Shown one piece after another: positions 17,235 through 25,338 of a stretch of DNA of 64,000 bases. The stretch is from Chryseobacterium shigense (lineage in GTDB: Bacteria; Bacteroidota; Bacteroidia; Flavobacteriales; Weeksellaceae): NCBI RefSeq assembly GCF_900156575.1, contig NZ_FTNY01000005.1:1-64000 (forward strand). The letters run 5' to 3'. Under the pieces are notes generated by a model. That model saw only the letters and a list, made by a program, of their open reading frames with translations, had not been told where the DNA came from and made no database searches. Positions within the stretch are counted from its first letter, which is position 1; the number at the start of each line of letters is the position of its first letter. A program made the position numbers and the translations under genes.

Positions 17235-18200
17235 TTATTCTATTTTTACTTTTGCTTTAGGCTTTGCAGCTGCGGGCTTTTTCTCTGTCTTTTTAGTTTC
17301 CTTTGGTTTAACGGTCGTTTTTGGTTTTATTTTTTCCTTCGGTTTTACAGAAGGGGCTTTTGCTTTTTTAGTTTCTGCTACTTTAGGCATGGCTTCCGGT
17401 TTTTTTGTCGCCATCAGTAACGGAGCTTTTGCCAGTTCCAGATTTCCTGCTTTCAGAATGCTGTCGTTTTCTTTGAAATATGGATTTAAAGTGGTGACAA
17501 TCTGGTTCTGGTATTTTACAGAGACCATGCTGTATTTTTGGGGATCCTGAAATACAAGATATTTTTCTACGAAAGTTTTTAAACCTTTTACCTTAAACTC
17601 AATATTGTCAAGATCTCCTATTTCCACTTTATAATTTCCATCACTGGTCAGAAGATTATAATCGCCTTTGCTTTTTGAAATTCCGATAAAAAATTTCTTG
17701 CTGAAATCATCTTTGTCAATTTTTTCAACCAGCTCTGCCAGTTTTTCATATTCATCCGGTTTTACATCTCCGGTTACCAGCATACATGGGTGAGAATAGG
17801 TTCTGGAAATAGGAAACTCAGTTCCTTTTTCATCCACATAAAAGTCTTTTCCGTCTTTGTTTAATCTGAATACAGGAACTCTCTGTTTGATATCCAGATA
17901 GAGTTTCCCGTTCAGGTTTAAATAGACATTGGCACTGTCTACCGCAGGAAGAGAATTAATTTTCTTTTCAAGCACGGGAATATTCAGGTCTCCGACTTTT
18001 CCGGAAGGGTTTTCTTTTTTTACAATTTCCCGGATATCTTTTTCATCAATGAAATAGACCGGAGTTTTTTCATTCATTTTTACAGAAATCTTATTGTCCG
18101 TAATCTTCTGGCCGCTGAATCTCTTCAATGAGAAACTCAGCAGTAATCCCAGGATGATCACTGTGACAGCAATTTTTAATATTCTGTATTTATTTTTCAT
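17235..18200 (-). CDS. ftsQ: Cell division protein FtsQ-like, with basic Lys/Pro tail
   Basis: A 321-residue bitopic membrane protein. It has a short cytoplasmic head, one membrane segment (about 9-27) and a periplasmic region whose first 80 residues fit the POTRA-type FtsQ fold: FIDEKDIREIVK, LEKKINSLPAVDSANVYL and the KLYLDIKQRVPVFRL strand. The assignment is strengthened by its place between murC and ftsA. The C-terminal 60 residues are unusual, a low-complexity run of Lys, Pro, Ala and Thr (KPKEKIKPKTTVKPK) that ends VKIE and may contact the wall or other divisome proteins. Confidence 0.88.
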   Translation of the reverse strand: MKNKYRILKIAVTVIILGLLLSFSLKRFSGQKITDNKISVKMNEKTPVYFIDEKDIREIVKKENPSGKVGDLNIPVLEKKINSLPAVDSANVYLNLNGKLYLDIKQRVPVFRLNKDGKDFYVDEKGTEFPISRTYSHPCMLVTGDVKPDEYEKLAELVEKIDKDDFSKKFFIGISKSKGDYNLLTSDGNYKVEIGDLDNIEFKVKGLKTFVEKYLVFQDPQKYSMVSVKYQNQIVTTLNPYFKENDSILKAGNLELAKAPLLMATKKPEAMPKVAETKKAKAPSVKPKEKIKPKTTVKPKETKKTEKKPAAAKPKAKVKIE

Positions 18201-18212
18201 ATATTTTGTACA

Positions 18213-18290
18213 ATGTAAAAAGTACGGTGTACTATTGTATTCTAATTAATTACTTTATTTAATGATCTCTGTGCATTGTACTTTTTACAT
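18213..18290. repeat. Inverted repeat in the murC-ftsQ gap
   Basis: ATGTAAAAAGTAC at 18213-18225 pairs perfectly with GTACTTTTTACAT at 18278-18290, the right arm reaching into the murC stop codon. It belongs to the TGTACAATGTAAAATGTA-like words of the cluster. Confidence 0.55.
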
Positions 18291-19658
18291 TTTACTTTGT
18301 ACAGAAGAATTTATCCATTCACAAATAGGATCATACAGGGTGTCAATGTTTCCTGCGCCTACGGTAAGGAGGATGTCAAAATCTTTTTCTTTTATTTTTT
18401 CAAAAGCACCGGATAGTTCCGATTTTTCTTTTTTCTCTAAAGTCACCTTTTCCAATAACCAGTCAGAGGTTATTCCTTCAAAATTTTCCTGAAGTTCTCT
18501 TGCAGGATAAATATCGAGAAGAATGAGCTCATCCGATTGGCTCAGGCTTTCTGCAAATCCATCAGCGAAGTCTTTTGTTCTGCTGAAAAGATGGGGCTGA
18601 AAGACCACCAAGAGCTTTTTATCAGGGTAAAATGTTCTGATAGAGCTCACGACCGCATTGATTTCTGTCGGATGATGGGCATAGTCATCGATATAAATTT
18701 TACCGTTTGGATAGATATGTTTGGTATATCTTCTTTTAATTCCTTTAAAATTGGCAATAGCCTTTTTCAGTGTTTCAAAATCTACGCCTAAATTGTAAAG
18801 AATCGCCAAAGCTGCCGTTGCATTTTCTACATTATGGATTCCCGGAATTTCCCACACAAAATCTTTTACCGTTTCGGAAGGAGTATGGAAATCGAAATAG
18901 ATTTTATCATGATCCATACGCAGATTGTCTGAATAGTAATCTGCTTCTTCATTGACGGCATAGGTCTGATGTGCTCTTCCGATATCCAGACCTTTTCTTA
19001 CGAATAACTGTCTGTCATTCGGAACCAGAGCTGTAAATTGCTTGAAACCTTCTTCAATATGGCTTTTATCACCATAAATATCCAGATGGTCTGCATCGGT
19101 GGAAGTTACCACAGCCCAGTCCGGAGAGAGGCTCAGGAAGCTTCTGTCGTACTCATCTGCTTCTACTACGGAATATTCTGTGCCATTGTACAGGAAGTTT
19201 GACTTAAAATTTTCAGAAATCCCTCCTAAAAAGCATGAAAAGGGTAGGTTGGCTTCTTTACACAAGTGGGAAACCAGTGTAGAAGTGGTTGTTTTTCCAT
19301 GGGTTCCTGCTATGGCAATACAGTCTGTATTTTCGGTGATCTGGCCTAAAACCTTAGCGCGCTTTAAAACTTCAAATTGATTTTGATTGAAATAATCTAA
19401 AATTTTCAACGTTTTGATGGCCGGCGTATAAATCACCAACGTATCTTCTTTTTGAAGTGTGGTTATTTTATCATCAATGTTATCTTCGAAAACAATATCA
19501 ATTCCTTCTTGCATGAGGAGGGTGGTAAGCTTGGTATTGGTTTTATCATACCCCAGCACTTTTTTGCCCGAAGCATGGAAATAACGCGCTAAAGCACTCA
19601 TTCCAATACCTCCGATTCCTACGAAGTAATAATTTTGATATGTGTCTAAAATGTTCAT
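18285..19658 (-). CDS. murC: UDP-N-acetylmuramate--L-alanine ligase MurC
   Basis: A 457-residue ATP-dependent ligase that adds L-Ala to UDP-MurNAc, the first amino acid step of peptidoglycan precursor synthesis. Seen are the N-terminal Rossmann-like YFVGIGGIGMSALARYF, the ATP-binding AIAGTHGKTTTSTLVSHL, the central domain motif VVEADEYDRSFL and the C-terminal YIDDYAHHPTEINAV. Length fits the family. It lies between murG and ftsQ. Confidence 0.97.
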   Translation of the reverse strand: MNILDTYQNYYFVGIGGIGMSALARYFHASGKKVLGYDKTNTKLTTLLMQEGIDIVFEDNIDDKITTLQKEDTLVIYTPAIKTLKILDYFNQNQFEVLKRAKVLGQITENTDCIAIAGTHGKTTTSTLVSHLCKEANLPFSCFLGGISENFKSNFLYNGTEYSVVEADEYDRSFLSLSPDWAVVTSTDADHLDIYGDKSHIEEGFKQFTALVPNDRQLFVRKGLDIGRAHQTYAVNEEADYYSDNLRMDHDKIYFDFHTPSETVKDFVWEIPGIHNVENATAALAILYNLGVDFETLKKAIANFKGIKRRYTKHIYPNGKIYIDDYAHHPTEINAVVSSIRTFYPDKKLLVVFQPHLFSRTKDFADGFAESLSQSDELILLDIYPARELQENFEGITSDWLLEKVTLEKKEKSELSGAFEKIKEKDFDILLTVGAGNIDTLYDPICEWINSSVQSKM

Positions 19659-19719
19659 TCTTTTTGTATTAATGTATTCTGTACAATGTATTGATGTATG
19701 TTTTTGTCGTTAATACATT
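19659..19719. repeat. Inverted repeat in the murG-murC gap
   Basis: CTGTACAATGTATT-like and AATACATTTTACACTGTAC-like words face each other, giving an imperfect stem. Same family as the other TGTAAAATGTA gaps. Confidence 0.5.
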
Positions 19720-20829
19720 TTACACTGTACTTTTTACAGTTTTAAATATCTCATCTACAATCTCTTTTGCGGCATTGGGTTTGGCAAAATATTCGAGGTT
19801 ATTAGACATTTCATTTCTTAAACTTTCACTGCTGCAGATCTCTTCCAGTGTATTCCAGAATTTTTCCTGCATTTCAGAGTCTTTTACCATTCTGGCTGCA
19901 TTTTTTTCAACCAGATTCATGGCATTTTTAGTCTGGTGATCTTCTGCTGCAAAAGGGAAGGGTACCAGAAGAACAGGTTTTTTAGCTACTGCCAGCTCTG
20001 AAATGGCAATCGCTCCTGCTCTTGAAACAATGATGTCTGCCGCAGAATAAGCTGTTTCCATGTCTTTGATGAATTCATGGATCTGGATATTTCTGCTTTC
20101 AGCGTCTTTTGTTTCCTTTATTATGTCTTTATAATCAAGCTTTCCTGTTTGCCAGATCAGCTGATAATCTTTTTCTACAAGTTCATTTAAATGAGATCTC
20201 CAGGCATTATTTAATGTTCTGGAACCTAACGAACCTCCTACCGAAAGAATAGTAAGCTTGTCCTTATTTAATCCCATTTTTTCTTTTGCCAGAGATGTTT
20301 CCATCATTCCTGTGATGATATTCTCACGAATAGGATTGCCCAGGAATTTTATTTTTTCAGCAGGAAAGCCTTCTACTTTTGGATAGGCTGTGAAAACAGC
20401 TTTTGCCTTTTTGCTCAAAATTTTATTGGTAACCCCTGCGTGGGCATTCTGCTCCTGAATAAATATGGGAATTCCCAGTTTGCTTGCTTCATACAAAGCC
20501 GGTCCGCTTGCAAACCCCCCTGTTCCTACCGCAAAATCCGGAGCGAAATTTCTAATAATCTTTTTCGATTTAGATAAACTTTTCAAAATTTTGAAAGGCA
20601 GTCCTAAATTCGATAACATATTTCCTCTGTCGATTCCGGCAATATCAATTCCTTCAATTTTATAACCTGCCTGCGGAACTTTTTCCATTTCCATTTTTCC
20701 GTTGGCTCCAATGAACAAAAATTCTGTATCAGGAAATCTTTTTTTGATTTCGTCTGCAATGGCGATAGCCGGGAAGATGTGTCCTCCTGTTCCGCCGCCT
20801 GATAATACTACTTTTAGTTTTTGGTTCAT
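19720..20829 (-). CDS. murG: UDP-GlcNAc:lipid I transferase MurG
   Basis: A 369-residue membrane-associated GT-B glycosyltransferase that adds GlcNAc to lipid I to make lipid II. Seen are the N-terminal GGGTGGHIFPAIAIAD loop, FAVGTGGFASGPALYEA, the second G-loop SVGGSLGSRTLN and the donor-binding SRAGAIAISELAVAKKPVLLVPFP. Usual length. It lies between ftsW and murC. Confidence 0.97.
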   Translation of the reverse strand: MNQKLKVVLSGGGTGGHIFPAIAIADEIKKRFPDTEFLFIGANGKMEMEKVPQAGYKIEGIDIAGIDRGNMLSNLGLPFKILKSLSKSKKIIRNFAPDFAVGTGGFASGPALYEASKLGIPIFIQEQNAHAGVTNKILSKKAKAVFTAYPKVEGFPAEKIKFLGNPIRENIITGMMETSLAKEKMGLNKDKLTILSVGGSLGSRTLNNAWRSHLNELVEKDYQLIWQTGKLDYKDIIKETKDAESRNIQIHEFIKDMETAYSAADIIVSRAGAIAISELAVAKKPVLLVPFPFAAEDHQTKNAMNLVEKNAARMVKDSEMQEKFWNTLEEICSSESLRNEMSNNLEYFAKPNAAKEIVDEIFKTVKSTV

Positions 20830-20865
20830 TTTCTTTTTTATAATATGATAGCGCTATATTATGAT

Positions 20866-20907
20866 TAGGACTGCGTCCTATCTTTTGTTAAATCGTCCCG
20901 ATGGGAC
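20866..20907. repeat. Double-hairpin intergenic repeat, copy 2 (ftsW-murG gap)
   Basis: TAGGAC-TGC-GTCCTA (20866-20880), 14-nt linker ending TTAAATC, then GTCCC-GAT-GGGAC (20895-20907). Same plan as the copies at 17186 and 26809. Confidence 0.6.
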
Positions 20908-20917
20908 TTTTTATGGG

Positions 20918-22171
20918 TTATGCGATATCATTAATTTCTGCTATACTCTGTTTTTTGCCCATTCCTTCTTCATCGTATATCTGTATCCTTGAGCTTATAT
21001 TTAAAATAATTCCGAGCTGGAGGTAAGTGACCAGCATGGAGGTTCCTCCGTAACTTATCAATGGCAGTGGCTGTCCTGTTACCGGGATCAGATTGACCGC
21101 TACTGCAATATTTACCGCAAGCTGTATAAAGATCATCACCCCGAGACTGAGTACGAGGAGCGAGCCAAAAAAGGCGGGCATTTTACTGGCAATCATTACA
21201 ATTCTGATCATCATAATAAGATAGAGACAGATCAGAAAAGCGGCACCTATGAGGCCATATTCTTCTACAATCACTGCAAAAATAAAGTCGGAAGCAGACT
21301 GTGGAAGCATTTGTTTTAATGCACTTTTTCCAGGTCCCATTCCGGTAATTCCACCGTGAACTATGGCTGCTTTGGCCTGCATTACCTGATAGTTTTTGGC
21401 TTTTACGCTTTCGTCATCTACATCCGTTGATTTTGCTTTGCTGGAGGTAAATGTTTCAATACGGCTCATCCATGTATGCACACGGTTTCCGCCTATCAGA
21501 TTGGTATTTAGTGCTACAATCAGGAAGAAAACAATGGCTACAAAAGAGGAAGAGATAAATCCTGCGATGTATTTCCAGTGAAGTTGTCCTATAATGAGGA
21601 CAATGACTGAAACCATCAGAATCATCAATGCCGTAGAACCGTTATCTTTTGCTACCAAAACAAACACCAGCAGGATAGGCCCGAAGATGTACATAATGTT
21701 CTCGATAGGAAGCCTTTCCCTTGTTATTTTTTTGGTCAGATATCTGCACAGATAAATGATCAGCATTAAAAAGGCAAATGAGGACGGCTGGAATGAGATG
21801 GGAGTTCCGGGAATTTTCAACCATCTTGAAGCACTGGCTCCGTCAATAGTTTGACCTGTAAACATGGTTACAACGAGCAATACAATCATTAAACCGAGCA
21901 GAATACTGCTGAGCTTTCCGATATACTCATATTTCACCATTCCCACGACTCTCATGATCACCAAACCTAAGACCACAAAGAACATATGTTTGATAACATG
22001 ACCGGTAGTAGTCCCATTATTAACAATATATTCCAGATTTGAACTCGCTGAATATACAGGGAAAATAGAGAAAATGGAGATCACAAGAATGACCATCCAA
22101 AGTACTTTATCGCCCTTTAGCAATTCAATTCTGCTTTCTGTGTTCTGTTCGTCCATATTTTTTGTATTCAT
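20918..22171 (-). CDS. ftsW: Lipid II polymerase FtsW (SEDS family)
   Basis: A 417-residue polytopic membrane glycan polymerase of the divisome. About ten hydrophobic segments carry SEDS signatures such as DNGSTALMILMVS, GGITGMGPGKSALKQMLPQSASDFIFAVIVEEYGL-type residues around 270-300, and PVTGQPLPLISYGGTSML near the end. It works with the transpeptidase FtsI encoded upstream. A second in-frame ATG at 22156 (MDEQNTES) is an equally possible start. A RodA identity is unlikely given its place between murD and murG. Confidence 0.94.
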   Translation of the reverse strand: MNTKNMDEQNTESRIELLKGDKVLWMVILVISIFSIFPVYSASSNLEYIVNNGTTTGHVIKHMFFVVLGLVIMRVVGMVKYEYIGKLSSILLGLMIVLLVVTMFTGQTIDGASASRWLKIPGTPISFQPSSFAFLMLIIYLCRYLTKKITRERLPIENIMYIFGPILLVFVLVAKDNGSTALMILMVSVIVLIIGQLHWKYIAGFISSSFVAIVFFLIVALNTNLIGGNRVHTWMSRIETFTSSKAKSTDVDDESVKAKNYQVMQAKAAIVHGGITGMGPGKSALKQMLPQSASDFIFAVIVEEYGLIGAAFLICLYLIMMIRIVMIASKMPAFFGSLLVLSLGVMIFIQLAVNIAVAVNLIPVTGQPLPLISYGGTSMLVTYLQLGIILNISSRIQIYDEEGMGKKQSIAEINDIA

Positions 22172-22220
22172 GTAAAATGTATGTTGTACAATGTACTTTT
22201 TACATCCGACATTTTACTTG
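22172..22220. repeat. Gap repeat (murD-ftsW)
   Basis: Words ATGTAAAATGTA, TTGTACAATGTAC and TTTTTACAT form an imperfect inverted repeat like those at 18213 and 19659. Confidence 0.5.
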
Positions 22221-23552
22221 TTACATTTGCTTTAATACTTGCTCTTTAAATTGTTTTCCTCTGTCTTCATAGCTTTTGAACAGGTCAAAACTTGCACAGC
22301 ATGGGGAAAGTAAAACGGTATCTCCGTTTTTGGCCAGTGATTTTGATATTTTCACTGCTTCTTCCATACTTGAAGTATCATAGATGAATTCTTTTTTGTC
22401 TTTAAAGAAGTCTATGATCTTCGTATTGTCTATTCCCAAGCACACAATGGCTTTTACTTTTCTTTTTACGAGTTCCTCGATTTCTGAGTAGTCGTTTCCT
22501 TTATCTAATCCTCCAACGATCCAAACCGTTGGCATTTTCATGCTTTCTAAGGCATAATAGGTAGCGTTTACATTCGTTGCCTTGCTATCGTTGATGTATT
22601 TTACACCATTGGTTTCTGTCACGAATTCAAGTCTGTGCTCTACCGCCTGGAAAGTCATCAGAGAGTTTCTGATGCTTTCATTGTTGATTTCCAATATTTT
22701 ACCGGCAATAGAAGCTGCTAAGCTATTGGCAACGTTGTGATTTCCAAGAAGAGAAAGCTTATCGATCTTCATGGAAAACTCATCCTGCATTTTTATTACG
22801 ATCTGGTCGCCGTCAATAAAACCACCTTCAGACAATTTTTCTTTTGTAGAAAAGGGGATCATTTTGGCTTTAATCTCCAGCTTTTCAAGAATATTTTTAC
22901 TCATTTCATCATCTTTGTTGTAGATGAAGAAGTTATCATTTTCCTGATTTTCAGCAATTCTGAATTTAGCTAAAGCATATTCTTCATAATTGTAGTTGTA
23001 CTGATCCAGATGATCCTGAGAAAGATTCAACAACAGGGAAATGTAAGGTCTGAAGTTCTGAATATCATCCAATTGGAAAGAACTTACCTCCAAAACATAG
23101 TATTCGTGATTCTCGTCAGCCACCTGTTTGGCAAAGCTGTATCCTATATTTCCTCCCAATCCTACATTCAGTCCGTCATTTTTCAGGATGTAGTAGATCA
23201 GGGAAGTGGTGGTGGTTTTTCCGTTGCTTCCCGTAATTGCGATGATCTTGGCATCTGTAAATTCTGAGGCAAATTCAATTTCAGAGGAAATTCTGATTCC
23301 TTTTTCATGAATTTTATGGATGATTTCGGCCTTTTTGGGAATTCCCGGGCTTTTCACGATCCAGTCGGCATCTAAAATTCTTTCTTCGTTGTGGTTTCCT
23401 TCTTCAAATTCAATTTCATTTTCGGCTAAAAACTGCTTATAGTTATCCTTAATAGCTCCTTTGTCTGAAAGAAAAACCTCCAGACCTTGTTTTTTCGCTA
23501 AATAAGCAGCTCCGCATCCGCTCTCTCCACCTCCTAAAACAACTATTTTCAT
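22221..23552 (-). CDS. murD: UDP-N-acetylmuramoylalanine--D-glutamate ligase MurD
   Basis: A 443-residue ATP-dependent ligase adding D-Glu to UDP-MurNAc-L-Ala. Seen are the N-terminal VVLGGGESGCGAAYLA, KSPGIPK, the ATP loop AITGSNGKTTTTSLIYYIL, the central LNLSQDHLDQYNYN, YINDSKATNVNATYYAL, GGLDKGNDY and LSPCCASFDLFKSYEDRGKQF. Usual length. It lies between mraY and ftsW. Confidence 0.97.
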   Translation of the reverse strand: MKIVVLGGGESGCGAAYLAKKQGLEVFLSDKGAIKDNYKQFLAENEIEFEEGNHNEERILDADWIVKSPGIPKKAEIIHKIHEKGIRISSEIEFASEFTDAKIIAITGSNGKTTTTSLIYYILKNDGLNVGLGGNIGYSFAKQVADENHEYYVLEVSSFQLDDIQNFRPYISLLLNLSQDHLDQYNYNYEEYALAKFRIAENQENDNFFIYNKDDEMSKNILEKLEIKAKMIPFSTKEKLSEGGFIDGDQIVIKMQDEFSMKIDKLSLLGNHNVANSLAASIAGKILEINNESIRNSLMTFQAVEHRLEFVTETNGVKYINDSKATNVNATYYALESMKMPTVWIVGGLDKGNDYSEIEELVKRKVKAIVCLGIDNTKIIDFFKDKKEFIYDTSSMEEAVKISKSLAKNGDTVLLSPCCASFDLFKSYEDRGKQFKEQVLKQM

Positions 23553-23637
23553 ATTTATTCTTTTGTAAAATGTATAATGTAAAATGTATTAGTGTAATTT
23601 GGTTTTGTTTTAATACTTCATACTTTACACAAAGTTT
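23553..23637. repeat. Gap repeat (mraY-murD)
   Basis: Tandem TGTAAAATGTATAATGTAAAATGTATT-like words with partial inverse TACTTCATACTTTACAC. Same family as the other cluster gaps. Confidence 0.5.
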
Positions 23638-24879
23638 TTATCTCATTTTTAATGTGATCAGGCATACAATAGCCAGCACTACCCCGATGATGATCATTCT
23701 GTTGACGATCTTACTTTCATGGAAACCTCCTTTCTGATAGTGGTGGTGTAATGGTGACATTCTAAAAAATCTATTATTCTGAGCATATTCCAGCCCATAT
23801 TTTCTTTTTCTGTATTTAAAAACAACGACCTGCAGCATTACCGACACGTTTTCAATCAGGAAGATTCCGCATAGTACGGGAATCAGAAGTTCTTTTCTTA
23901 AAATGATCGCTAAAACGGCAATCACTCCTCCAAGCATTAAACTTCCTGTATCCCCCATAAAAACCTGGGCAGGGTAGGTATTGTACCAGAAGAAACCGAT
24001 CACAGCACCTACCATGGCTACTGCAAAAATGGTGGTTTCTCCCATATTCGGCAGGAACATGATATTGAGGTAATCCGCAAAAATAATGTTCCCGGAAAGG
24101 TAAGCAAACAAGGCAAGGGTAAGCAGTATAATAGCACTGGTCCCTGCTGCGAGCCCATCGATTCCATCTGTAATATTGGCTCCGTTTGAAACGGCAGTCA
24201 CGATGAAAATAACGATTGGGATAAAGACAATCCATGCCCACTCATGGGCATCTTTATCATTCATCCAAAACAGAATTCCACTGTAGTCAAACTCGTTGTT
24301 TTTGGCAAACGGAACGGTAGAAACAGTGATTTTTTCTGTAGGCATAAAGTTTTGCTCTACATTATTTCGGTTGACTACTTTTGCATCCGCATATTTTCTT
24401 TTAACCGTGATGTCCGGGTGGAAATACATTGTCACTCCGACAATTAGCCCTAATCCGACCTGGCCTACAATTTTAAATTTTCCGCTCAGCCCGTCTTTAT
24501 TTTTCTTGATTTTCTTTAAATAATCATCTACGAAACCTATAGCGCCCATCCATATCATGGAAACAAGCAGCAGAACAATATAGACATTGGTAATTCTGGT
24601 AAAGAGCAACACCGGAATGATCGTCGCTATGATAATGATCAGCCCACCCATGGTAGGGGTTCCTTCTTTCTGCTTTTGTCCGTCTAATCCAAGATCACGA
24701 ACCAGCTCACCCATTTGTTTTGCTCTCAGGTAATTGATAATCCTTTTTCCGTAGACCAGGGCAATGACAAGAGAAAATAGCACGGCTATTCCTGCCCGGA
24801 AAGAAATGTATTTCAGCATTCCCAATCCCGGTATATGGATTCCCTGACTGGTTAGATATTCGTATAGATAGTATAGCAT
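23638..24879 (-). CDS. mraY: Phospho-MurNAc-pentapeptide transferase MraY
   Basis: A 413-residue polytopic membrane enzyme that moves phospho-MurNAc-pentapeptide onto undecaprenyl phosphate to make lipid I. Seen are GTPTMGGLIIIIA, the Asp pair GFVDDYLKKIKKNKDGLSGKF, NGANITDGIDGLAAGTSA, NTYPAQVFMGDTGSLMLGG and SPLHHHYQKGG. It is about 50 residues longer than the E. coli enzyme because of an insert around residues 155-220, probably periplasmic, seen in other Bacteroidota. Upstream it is separated from murE by the four-helix-bundle insertion. Confidence 0.97.
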   Translation of the reverse strand: MLYYLYEYLTSQGIHIPGLGMLKYISFRAGIAVLFSLVIALVYGKRIINYLRAKQMGELVRDLGLDGQKQKEGTPTMGGLIIIIATIIPVLLFTRITNVYIVLLLVSMIWMGAIGFVDDYLKKIKKNKDGLSGKFKIVGQVGLGLIVGVTMYFHPDITVKRKYADAKVVNRNNVEQNFMPTEKITVSTVPFAKNNEFDYSGILFWMNDKDAHEWAWIVFIPIVIFIVTAVSNGANITDGIDGLAAGTSAIILLTLALFAYLSGNIIFADYLNIMFLPNMGETTIFAVAMVGAVIGFFWYNTYPAQVFMGDTGSLMLGGVIAVLAIILRKELLIPVLCGIFLIENVSVMLQVVVFKYRKRKYGLEYAQNNRFFRMSPLHHHYQKGGFHESKIVNRMIIIGVVLAIVCLITLKMR

Positions 24880-24894
24880 GTCCTTTTTTTTAAT

Positions 24895-25292
24895 TTAAAA
24901 ATTTAATTTATTTAAAGATTTAAGATGGGGTTTCTCCATATTTTCACTTAAATACTTAATAAAGTTTGAAATATTAGAAGAAACTTCTCGTGAAAGATTA
25001 ATGATTTCCTCAGCTTTATTTTCATCTCCCAGTTCTAATCTTTTACTTGCAATCATCATACTTCTAACTTCGGCACAACTGCCTTTTGCAATTTTTAAAT
25101 ATTTAATAAATTGTCTGTTATTATTATATTCTGAGCCTTCTGCAATATTATTGGATATTGACAATCCAGCTCTTTTTATTGGGTTATTAAATTCAAATTC
25201 TCTTTTTCACTTTTGAGAAATTGAAAAATCTTTTCAATTAGATCTAAACTCTTGACGTAAACAGGAAAATTTTCAAAATTTTTAGTCATCAT
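24895..25292 (-). pseudogene. Four-helix-bundle (23S rRNA IVS-type) protein gene, frameshifted
   Basis: The C-terminal 89 residues (AGLSISNNIAEGSEYNNN onward) are a four-helix-bundle protein of the S23/IVS family, normally about 120 residues. Its N-terminal part is present upstream: from the ATGs at 25292/25289 the frame reads MMTKNFENFPVYVKSLDLIE then KIFQFLKSEKE. A one-base indel near 25196-25205 (at GAAAAAGAGAATTTG) then throws it into a stop. Restoring the frame gives EFEFNNPIKRAGLS, the expected family sequence. So this is one gene broken by a single frameshift, or by a sequencing error. It sits within terminal inverted repeats. Confidence 0.8.
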
Positions 25293-25318
25293 CAAATTTT
25301 TAAATCTTTAAATAAATT
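24905..25318. mobile_element. IVS-like module with 19-bp terminal inverted repeats inside the cell-wall cluster
   Basis: AATTTATTTAAAGATTTAA at 24905-24923 is repeated in inverse, without mismatch, at 25300-25318; a few more bases match outside. The pair encloses the frameshifted four-helix-bundle gene, so the transcript could fold into one long stem with the gene in the loop. That is the layout of 23S rRNA intervening sequences. No transposase or target duplication is visible. It adds about 0.4 kb between mraY and murE. Confidence 0.6.
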
Positions 25319-25338
25319 GAATCTTTTAATCTTACCTT

